Shown: piece after piece, positions 1 through 5,517 of the stretch
Layout: each line of letters starts with the position of its first letter
How positions within the stretch are numbered: the stretch's first letter is position 1
Assembly (NCBI GenBank): GCA_964385045.1
Contig: CAYLNM010000152.1
Location: forward strand, 1-10,333
Source of the DNA: CAYLNM01 sp964385045
GTDB taxonomy: Bacteria; Planctomycetota; Phycisphaerae; Phycisphaerales; SM1A02
Length of the DNA: 10,333 nt
Reading direction: 5' to 3'
Position numbers and translations under genes: made by a program
Notes under the pieces: model-generated
The model's database searches: none
Told to the model about the DNA's origin: nothing
The model's input: the letters and a program-made list of their open reading frames with translations, nothing else

Positions 1-19
1 GAGCCCCGGCCGCCCGCCG

Positions 20-862
20 TCAGTGCTTCGCCGCCGGCACCCGCGAGGCCCACTTGCTGTCGGTGCGGCTGTTCTCGAGGGCCCGGCCGTGCACGCCGCA
101 CGCGCTGGCCTCGAGGTGGTCGCAGAGCTTGACGATCGCCCGCAGCCGCGGGTAGTCGCGCCGGAGGGTGGCGAGCTTCTCCGACATCGGCGCTCCGTTC
201 TCGCGGAAGAGCCGCTTGTACGCGTCCTTGATCGCGTCGATCTCGTCGTCGCCGTAGCCGCGGCGGCTCATCGCGATCACGTTGCACGAGCGCACCTCGG
301 CCGGGTTGCCCTCGACGAGCATGTACGGCGGCACGTCCTTGCTGATGCGGGCGAGGCCGCCCACGAACGCGCAGGTGCCGATCGTCGCGAAGTGGTGCAC
401 GCCCGCCCCGCCGCCGATCGACGCGCCGTCCTCGATCACCGCGTGACCCGCGATCATCACCTGGTTGGCGATCACGATCTCGTCGCCCATGCGGCAGTCG
501 TGGGCGAGGTGGGCCGCCACCATGATCAGGTTGTCGCTGCCGACGCGGGTGACCCCGCCGCCGGTCTCGGTCCCGCGGTGGATCGTGACGTGCTCGCGGA
601 TCTTGTTCCGGTCGCCCACCACGCAGGTGGTGTGCTCCCCGTGGAACTTCTTGTCCTGCGGGTCGGCCCCGATCACGGAGAACGGGAAGACCTCGTTGTC
701 CCGGCCGATCGTCGTGTTGGAGTCCACCACCACGTGATTGTGGAGGATGGTGCCGGCGCCCACCGTCACCCGCGGCCCGACGACGCAGTACGGGCCGATG
801 GTCGCCCCCTCCTCGATGACCGAGTCGGGGTGGACGATGGCGGTGGGATGGATCGTGCTCAT
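20..862 (-). CDS. lpxA: UDP-N-acetylglucosamine O-acyltransferase LpxA
   Basis: LpxA moves a 3-hydroxyacyl chain from acyl carrier protein to the 3-OH of UDP-GlcNAc, the first step of lipid A synthesis, in the cytoplasm. The 280-residue product begins with left-handed beta-helix hexapeptide repeats (about residues 1-190) and ends in a helical domain. Motifs seen: DPQD at 67-70, IHRGT at 94-98, and AHLAHDC at 117-123, whose His121 aligns with the catalytic His125 of E. coli. His140 in AGH matches His144. Gly169 aligns with E. coli Gly173, the position linked to acyl-chain length, so a C14-like chain is possible (inference). It is the last minus-strand gene in the window, 63 bases after lpxC/fabZ. 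No Shine-Dalgarno sequence precedes the ATG; a hairpin ends 13 bases before it. It is about 18 residues longer than the E. coli enzyme, mostly at the C-terminus. Confidence 0.97.
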   Translation of the reverse strand: MSTIHPTAIVHPDSVIEEGATIGPYCVVGPRVTVGAGTILHNHVVVDSNTTIGRDNEVFPFSVIGADPQDKKFHGEHTTCVVGDRNKIREHVTIHRGTETGGGVTRVGSDNLIMVAAHLAHDCRMGDEIVIANQVMIAGHAVIEDGASIGGGAGVHHFATIGTCAFVGGLARISKDVPPYMLVEGNPAEVRSCNVIAMSRRGYGDDEIDAIKDAYKRLFRENGAPMSEKLATLRRDYPRLRAIVKLCDHLEASACGVHGRALENSRTDSKWASRVPAAKH

Positions 863-875
863 CGGAGGGATCCGG

Positions 876-900
876 GGTCCGCCCGAAGGGAGGGCGGACC
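876..900 (-). promoter_or_regulatory. Hairpin between lpxC/fabZ and lpxA
   Basis: A perfect 9-bp inverted repeat (GGTCCGCCC / GGGCGGACC) encloses a 7-base loop. It lies 25 bases past the lpxC/fabZ stop and ends 13 bases before the lpxA ATG. There is no U-tract, so it is not a classical terminator. Its place beside a start that lacks a visible ribosome-binding site suggests a role in mRNA stability or in translation of lpxA. The inverted repeat is seen directly; the role is inference. Confidence 0.5.
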
Positions 901-925
901 GCAGCCTGTGTCGGCCGGGAACGCG

Positions 926-2293
926 TCAGTCGGACTCGGCGTCCACCATCATGAAGCGGATGGTGGCCTGGGCGGCGATCTGCTCGCCGACCCACGCCTC
1001 GCACCGCATGGTGCCGGTCCGGGCCCGCGCCCGGATGGCCTCGGCCTCGAGGACCAGCTGGTCCCCCGGGGTGACCGGCCGGCGAAGCTTGACCTTGTCG
1101 AGACTCAGGAGCACCGCGATCTTGCCGGTGTGCTCGAGCTTGCGGCTCATCAGCAGCCCGCCGAGCTGGGCCAGCGCCTCGACGATGAGGACGCCCGGCA
1201 TGATGGGCGTTCCCGGGTAGTGGCCGTTGAAGAACGGCTCGTTGATCGTGACGTTCTTGATGCCGATCGCCCGCTTGTCGCCGTCGACGGCGACCACGCG
1301 ATCGACGAGCAGCATCGGGTACCGGTGGGGCATGATGCGCTGGATGGCGCGGATGTCGAGCTCGCAGCCGTGACGAATCGCGTCCATCCGCGCCTCGGCC
1401 CGGGCCTGGTCGATGATCCGCAGCGCCATCCGGCGGTTGAGGTCGTGCCCGCTCTTGCGGGCGACGACGCGGCCGTGCACCGGCCGCCCCACGAGGTACA
1501 GGTCCCCGAGCAGGTCGAGGATCTTGTGCCGCACCGGCTCGTTGTCGAAGCGATACTCGTTGTCGATCGGCCCGTCGTCCCCGATCACCAGGACGTCGGC
1601 GGGCGAGAGGTGGCGGCACATCCCGCGGTCCCAGAGCGCCTGGGCCTCCTCCTGGAGGGAGTAGGTCCGGGCGCGGGCGATCTCCTGCGAGTAGTCCCCG
1701 TTGTGGTTCACGAAGGACTGCATCTGCCGCTTGATGCGGTGGCCGTTGTCCCCGTAGTCGAGGTCGAAGGTCACCGAGAACTCGGGACGCTCGCTCGGGA
1801 AGATCGAGATCATCGCGTCGCCGTCCTCGAGCATGATCGGACGGCGGATGCGGTAGACGCGGCGGGGCACGTCCTGCTGCTCGAGGCCGACCTCGAGGAT
1901 CGGGTCGACGAAGGGGGCGGCGGATCCGTCGCCGCACGGCAGCTCGGGGCCGTCGATGCGGATCAGGGCGTTGTCGATCTGCAGCCCGGCGAGGGCCGAC
2001 ATGCAGTGCTCGACCGTCTCGACCGTCGCCTCGCCGTTCTTCAGCGTGGTGCGGCGGGCCCGCTTGCTCACGTACCGCGCGTCGGCGGGGATGCGGACCG
2101 GCGGGTCGAGGTCGCTGCGCTCGAAGACGATGCCGTGGTCCGGCGGGGCCGGCTCGATCACGACGTTCGCGTCCTCGCCGAGGAGCAGACCCTTGCCGGC
2201 GATGCGCACCGGTCCCGCGACCGTCTGCTGCCAGCCGACGGCCTGTGCCTCCCGGACGGTCTCGCTCGCGACGTGCACCATCGTTCTCGCCAC
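926..2293 (-). CDS. lpxC/fabZ: Bifunctional LpxC deacetylase / FabZ dehydratase fusion
   Basis: The 455-residue protein joins two enzymes. Residues about 22-300 are LpxC, the zinc-dependent UDP-3-O-acyl-GlcNAc deacetylase and committed step of lipid A synthesis. It has VETVEH with Glu95 and zinc ligand His96, VRHKILD with zinc ligands His256 and Asp260, and KSGHDL with His283 (E. coli His265). Residues about 312-455 are FabZ, the 3-hydroxyacyl-ACP dehydratase, with PHRYPMLLVDR, catalytic His358 in GHYPG and Glu372 in VEALAQ. Fused LpxC-FabZ proteins are known in Bacteroidetes and some other phyla. Oddity: the GxGLH motif near the N-terminus reads GKGLLLG, so the His aligned with E. coli His19 is Leu37. 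The start is a GTG with AGGA six bases upstream (2300-2303); an ATG at 2281 is the alternative. It follows lpxD by 150 bases. Confidence 0.97.
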   Translation of the reverse strand: MARTMVHVASETVREAQAVGWQQTVAGPVRIAGKGLLLGEDANVVIEPAPPDHGIVFERSDLDPPVRIPADARYVSKRARRTTLKNGEATVETVEHCMSALAGLQIDNALIRIDGPELPCGDGSAAPFVDPILEVGLEQQDVPRRVYRIRRPIMLEDGDAMISIFPSERPEFSVTFDLDYGDNGHRIKRQMQSFVNHNGDYSQEIARARTYSLQEEAQALWDRGMCRHLSPADVLVIGDDGPIDNEYRFDNEPVRHKILDLLGDLYLVGRPVHGRVVARKSGHDLNRRMALRIIDQARAEARMDAIRHGCELDIRAIQRIMPHRYPMLLVDRVVAVDGDKRAIGIKNVTINEPFFNGHYPGTPIMPGVLIVEALAQLGGLLMSRKLEHTGKIAVLLSLDKVKLRRPVTPGDQLVLEAEAIRARARTGTMRCEAWVGEQIAAQATIRFMMVDAESD

Positions 2294-2399
2294 CCGGCGT
2301 CCTGCCCGGCTCCGGCCTCCGGCGGGGCTCGTCCGGCCTCCGGACCCCGGGACCCGCCGCCGGTCGGCGGCCTCGGGGGCATCTCGCGGTCGCCGCGAA

Positions 2400-2441
2400 C
2401 GCGGTCCGGCGGAGCGGGCCTCGGTGCCGCTCCGGACCGCG
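2400..2441 (-). terminator. Strong bulged hairpin just after lpxD
   Basis: Bases 2400-2408 pair with 2433-2441 (9 bp) and 2412-2417 pair with 2427-2432 (6 bp). A 3-base bulge separates the two parts and the loop is 9 bases. On the minus strand it starts two bases after the lpxD stop codon. There is no run of T after it, so a full intrinsic terminator is not shown. It could be a partial terminator, or a 3'-end stabiliser of an upstream processed mRNA. It fills part of the 150-base lpxD-lpxC gap. Confidence 0.5.
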
Positions 2442-2443
2442 GC

Positions 2444-3511
2444 TCAGCGGCCGCGCACGGGGTCGCCCGGAGCCCCCTGGCCCCGGGTCCGTTCCCGTGA
2501 CGAACGCCGAATGGTAAGCCGCTCCGCCCACGCCCGCAATTCCACCGCGGCGTCGCGGGCGGGGATGCCGAGCACCTCCTCGCCCGCCGGTACGTCCCGG
2601 CTGACCGCCGAGAGGCCCCCGATCCGGGCCCCCGGCCCCACCGTGACGTGGTCGCGGATGGTCGCGTTGCCGCCGATCTGGACCCCGTCCCCCACCCGGA
2701 CGCTCCCGCCGAGGACGACCGCCGCCACCATCACGACCGACCGCCCCACCACGCAGTTGTGGCCGACGTGGACGTGGTTGTCGAGCTTGGTGCCGTCGCC
2801 GATCACGGTCGATCCGAACTTCGCCCGATCGATCGCGCAGCACGCCCCCATCTCGACGTCGTCGCCGATCACGACGTCGCCGATCTGGGGGATCTTGCGG
2901 AGCCCGCGGCCATCGGGGGCCGGCCGGTAGTTGTAGCCGTCGGCCCCGATCACGACCCCGGCGTGCAACCGGCAGATCCGCCCGATGCGACACCGGGCCC
3001 CCACCACGACGTTCGGCCCCAGCTCGCTCCCCGCCCCCACGGCGGCGTCGGCCCCCACCCGGACCCCCGGATGCAGGACCGCGCCGTCCCCGATCACCGC
3101 CCGCGGCCCCACGCTCGCGTGCGGACCGATCGCGACGCCGGCCCCGAGGCGGGCGGCCGGGTCGACCACCGCCGACGGATGCACGCCCGCCGCGGGGCGG
3201 TCGGGCTCGGGGGCGAACGCCTCGAGGATCTCGGCCAGCGCCAGCTCGGCGTCGGCCACCCGCACCACCGCGGGGCCGTCCCCGCCCGTGTCGGGCAGCT
3301 CGACCCCCTCGGACACGAGGACCGCCGCGGCCCGGCAGCTCGGCAGACGCCGCGCGAACGCCGAGCGGGTGACGAAGCTCACGTCGCCCGGCCCCGCGTC
3401 GTCGAGGGCGGCCACGCCGGTGACGCGGCCGCCGGGGTCGCCGGAGACCAGCCGTCCGTCCGCGAGCGCGACGAGCCGCTCGACGGTGAGCTCCCGGGGC
3501 CGGGCCGGCAC
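2444..3511 (-). CDS. lpxD: UDP-3-O-acylglucosamine N-acyltransferase LpxD (operon copy)
   Basis: LpxD adds the second hydroxyacyl chain, from acyl-ACP to the free amine made by LpxC. The 355-residue product has the N-terminal LpxD domain (about 5-105) followed by left-handed beta-helix hexapeptide repeats (about 108-315) and an Arg-rich C-terminal tail. Motifs: IGADGYNY at 188-195, KIPQIGDVVIGDDVEMGA at 206-223, AIDRA at 226-230, then TKLDN and GHN with His251 at the place of E. coli catalytic His239. Asp244 aligns with Asp232 and His288 with His276, so the active site looks intact. The open frame runs far upstream, but that part overlaps ompH copy 1. The chosen start is GTG at 3511, five bases after the ompH stop, giving an N-terminus of usual length. 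The tight spacing suggests translational coupling with ompH. Confidence 0.95.
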   Translation of the reverse strand: MPARPRELTVERLVALADGRLVSGDPGGRVTGVAALDDAGPGDVSFVTRSAFARRLPSCRAAAVLVSEGVELPDTGGDGPAVVRVADAELALAEILEAFAPEPDRPAAGVHPSAVVDPAARLGAGVAIGPHASVGPRAVIGDGAVLHPGVRVGADAAVGAGSELGPNVVVGARCRIGRICRLHAGVVIGADGYNYRPAPDGRGLRKIPQIGDVVIGDDVEMGACCAIDRAKFGSTVIGDGTKLDNHVHVGHNCVVGRSVVMVAAVVLGGSVRVGDGVQIGGNATIRDHVTVGPGARIGGLSAVSRDVPAGEEVLGIPARDAAVELRAWAERLTIRRSSRERTRGQGAPGDPVRGR

Positions 3512-3516
3512 CGGCC

Positions 3517-4149
3517 TCAGCCCGCCTCGTTCATGGTCTGGATGAGGGCGTCGGTGACGTCGATGCGGGAGTCGCCGTAGATCACGCGGCGGGCGGAGAT
3601 CTGCCGCATCAGCTCCTGCTGGCTGCCCACCGGCGGGACGTCGACGAGGGCATCGTTGACGAGGACGAGGTCCCAGCCGTTGGCCCGGCTCAGCCGCGCC
3701 GCCGCCTCGCGCACGTCCTCGTAGATGCGGCGGAGGGCCACGACCCGCTGCTCCTCGAGCTTGCCCTCGGCGAACGTCGTGAAGACGCGCAGGTCGTCGG
3801 CCATCACCTCGGCCTCGGCGAGCTTCTCGTCCCGCTGCGGGCCGACGAGCAGGTCGATCTCCTCCTGCAGCAGCTCGAGCGTCTCGCGCTTCTCCTCGAT
3901 GCGGTCCTGATAGAGCTCCGCCGCGTCGGCGAGCTCGGCGTTGGCCGCGGCCATCGCGTCGAGGTTGTCGATCACCCGCTCGAGATCGATCGTCGCGACG
4001 ACCGCGGCCGCGCTGCCGTCCTGGCGGGAGGCCTGCACCACCGGGGCGAGCAGGACGGTGCCGCAGATCATCGCGCAGCACGCGAGGGCGGTCAGGGAGA
4101 GGCGGGATCGGAGCGGGAACGTCGGGGAAGTCGAGGAAGTCCGGGCCAT
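3517..4149 (-). CDS. skp: OmpH/Skp family periplasmic chaperone, copy 1
   Basis: Skp-like proteins are trimeric periplasmic chaperones that hold unfolded outer-membrane proteins on their way to BamA. The 210-residue product starts with a basic N-region and hydrophobic core (about 14-37) and a likely signal peptidase I site after VQA (38-40). The OmpH opening strand and helix follow (VATIDLERVIDNLDAM), then a Glu/Arg-rich helical coiled coil (about 60-155) and a closing part with GWDLVLVNDALVDV (158-171). Family identity rests on this architecture and on its place between bamA and lpxD, since Skp sequences vary widely. The reading frame opens further upstream, but the ATG at 4149 has GGAGG at 4155-4159, five bases away, and begins the signal peptide. 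It resembles copy 2, especially at the GWD strand and the last 25 residues. Confidence 0.87.
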   Translation of the reverse strand: MARTSSTSPTFPLRSRLSLTALACCAMICGTVLLAPVVQASRQDGSAAAVVATIDLERVIDNLDAMAAANAELADAAELYQDRIEEKRETLELLQEEIDLLVGPQRDEKLAEAEVMADDLRVFTTFAEGKLEEQRVVALRRIYEDVREAAARLSRANGWDLVLVNDALVDVPPVGSQQELMRQISARRVIYGDSRIDVTDALIQTMNEAG

Positions 4150-4154
4150 GGGGG

Positions 4155-4159
4155 CCTCC
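4155..4159 (-). promoter_or_regulatory. Shine-Dalgarno GGAGG of ompH copy 1
   Basis: GGAGG on the minus strand, five bases before the ATG at 4149. It decides the start, because the frame stays open another 60 codons upstream. Confidence 0.7.
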
Positions 4160-4208
4160 GGGGCCGCCGGCGGCGGCGAGTCAGGGTCGGGCGCGGGTGG
4201 GCGGGCGT

Positions 4209-4231
4209 CGGCCGGTCGGAGGGACCGGCCG
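4209..4231 (-). promoter_or_regulatory. Hairpin between the two ompH/skp genes
   Basis: A perfect 9-bp inverted repeat (CGGCCGGTC / GACCGGCCG) with a 5-base loop lies in the 190-base gap between ompH copy 2 and copy 1, about 60 bases upstream of the copy 1 start. No T-tract follows on the minus strand. It may be an mRNA processing or stability element, or a weak terminator that lowers expression of the genes downstream. The function is inference. Confidence 0.45.
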
Positions 4232-4339
4232 GGAAGGTCGTGACGGGCGAGCGGAGGCGAGGGGTGGCGAGCGGCCGGGGGGCCGAGCGGCCGGCCCGCG
4301 GCGTGGCAGCCCGCCCCGCCCGGGATCACGGGCGGACGA

Positions 4340-5017
4340 TCAGCCCTCGCCCGCGGCCCACGCGTTGTTCATGCGATCGATGAGGTCCTGGGTGATGTCC
4401 ACCCCACGGGCCGCGTGCAGCACGCGCTTGCGCCCGAGCTGGGTCAGGATCTGGCCGGTGGCGTTCTCCTGCCGCCGGTCGACGGTGAGCTCGAAGTCGC
4501 TGTCGTCGGCGAGCACGACGTCCCAGCCGCCGGCGGACGACATCGCCTCGATCTCGGCGATGATGGTGCGGTAGAGCTCCTCCAGCCCGTAGCTCCGCTC
4601 CCAGTCCATCCGCCGCAGGGACCGCTGGTCCCAGGCCTTGAACTCGAGGTCCTTGAGGCGGTACCGGTCGCGCAGCTCCTCGAACTCGGCCCGGCCCGCC
4701 TCGTCGAGCTCGCCCGCCTGCTCGGCCTCGGCCAGCGACTGCATGCGCTCGAAGATCGCCTGCACGTCGGCGACCATCGCCTGGCCCTCCTCCTCGAGCT
4801 GCGACTGCATCGTCGCGAGCTCCTGCTGCATGGCCTGGTACTCGGAGAGGTTCTCGATGACCTCCTGGAGGTCCACCACCGCGACCGACGTGGGCCGGGC
4901 GAGCCGAGCCCCGCCCGCGACGCCCGCTCCGACGAGGCCGAGACCGGCGAGGGCCGCCACGAGGGCGACGGCGAGGCGACGAGGCACGCGGACGGTGATC
5001 GAAGAGGCATCGGACAT
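4340..5017 (-). CDS. skp: OmpH/Skp family periplasmic chaperone, copy 2
   Basis: The 225-residue product has a signal sequence with a long Ala/Gly/Leu/Val core (about 14-37). The OmpH opening VAVVDLQEVIENLSEYQAM (46-64) follows, then a Glu/Gln-rich coiled coil (about 55-160, with LEEEGQAM and AEFEELRDRYRLKDLEFKAW) and a closing GWDVVLADDSDFEL strand (164-177). The C-terminus GVDITQDLIDRMNNAW mirrors RIDVTDALIQTMNEAG of copy 1, so the two are tandem paralogues. The likely role is holding unfolded outer-membrane proteins in the periplasm; Skp acts as a trimer, and mixed trimers with copy 1 are possible (inference). The ATG at 5017 has a GGAG nine bases upstream. It lies 500 bases after bamA, so it may have its own promoter. 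Confidence 0.86.
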   Translation of the reverse strand: MSDASSITVRVPRRLAVALVAALAGLGLVGAGVAGGARLARPTSVAVVDLQEVIENLSEYQAMQQELATMQSQLEEEGQAMVADVQAIFERMQSLAEAEQAGELDEAGRAEFEELRDRYRLKDLEFKAWDQRSLRRMDWERSYGLEELYRTIIAEIEAMSSAGGWDVVLADDSDFELTVDRRQENATGQILTQLGRKRVLHAARGVDITQDLIDRMNNAWAAGEG

Positions 5018-5089
5018 GACGGAAGGCTCCGGGGTCGGAGGTGGGGGCGAGCCCGCGACCGGCGCGAGGCCGCGGTCCCGATCGGGCAC

Positions 5090-5117
5090 ATGATCGTCGC
5101 CCTGTCGGACGACGCAA
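5090..5117 (-). promoter_or_regulatory. Weak promoter candidate for ompH copy 2
   Basis: On the minus strand TTGCGT (5112-5117) and GATCAT (5090-5095) are 16 bases apart, about 70 bases before the ompH copy 2 start. The match is 3 of 6 and 4 of 6 to the sigma-70 consensus. In GC-rich DNA such matches are weak evidence. Confidence 0.2.
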
Positions 5118-5171
5118 GCGGGGCCGCCGCCCGCGACAGGCCGCGTCGGCGGCGGCATCGGCGCCGGCACG

Positions 5172-5219
5172 GCCGGACAGCCGGACAGCCGGACAGCCGG
5201 ACAGCCGGACAGCCGAACG
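5172..5219. repeat. Tandem repeat, 8-base unit GCCGGACA
   Basis: Five exact copies of GCCGGACA run from 5172 to 5211, followed by a degenerate sixth (GCCGAACG). The tract lies in the non-coding gap after bamA. Perfect short units of this kind are prone to slippage and may vary in number between strains. Confidence 0.95.
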
Positions 5220-5351
5220 ACGGTCCGCGAGGGGCGAGACGGGGTGGACCCGATCCGCCCGCCGCCCATTCCGGATCGGGGCCCGCCGCACCGCGGGGTG
5301 GCCCGTCTCCGCGGGTCTCCGTCCCTACGCAGCGGTCGCCCGGGCGGATCG

Positions 5352-5371
5352 CCCGAAGCCGCGGCTTCGGG
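5352..5371. repeat. Perfect 20-base palindrome after bamA
   Basis: The half site CCCGAAGCCG is followed directly by its exact reverse complement. As RNA it would form an 8-bp stem with a CGCG loop. It lies about 146 bases past the bamA stop. It could be a rho-independent-like 3' end of the bamA mRNA, although no T-tract follows, or a site for a dimeric DNA-binding protein. Confidence 0.6.
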
Positions 5372-5430
5372 GACGGCTCGGCGAGCGGCGGGCGTCCGAT
5401 CCTCGTCGAGCCGCCCCCCGCCCCGCCATG

Positions 5431-5500
5431 CGCCGCCGAACGCCGCCGAACGCCGCCGAACGCCGCCAGTCGCCGCCAGTCGCCGCCAGTCGCCGCCGGG
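5431..5500. repeat. Tandem repeat, 10-base unit CGCCGCCNNN
   Basis: Seven units of 10 bases lie end to end: three CGCCGCCGAA, three CGCCGCCAGT and one CGCCGCCGGG. The two blocks of three identical units suggest repeated local duplication. The tract ends 17 bases before the bamA stop codon region, so on the minus strand it lies just after bamA. Confidence 0.95.
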
Positions 5501-5517
5501 CCCCGGCTCGCCGCCGG

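Larger units (their letters stand above)
5018..5517. other. 500-base gap between bamA and ompH copy 2
   Basis: No convincing gene is seen. Open frames here encode only low-complexity Arg/Pro/Gly sequence. The gap holds an 8-base tandem repeat (5172-5219), a perfect 20-base palindrome (5352-5371), a 10-base tandem repeat (5431-5500) and one weak promoter-like pair (5090-5117). It is the longest non-coding stretch inside the minus-strand series and the likeliest place where transcription of bamA is uncoupled from the genes after it. Confidence 0.6.

Noticed and set aside
23..2500. Long plus-strand open frame (825 codons) across lpxA and lpxC/fabZ
   Set aside because: It is antisense to two certain genes, is rich in Arg, Asp, His and Val, and has no domain. 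Long antisense frames are normal in GC-rich DNA.
5172..5500. CRISPR array
   Set aside because: The repeats are 8 and 10 bases long and directly adjacent with no unique spacers, and no cas gene is present.
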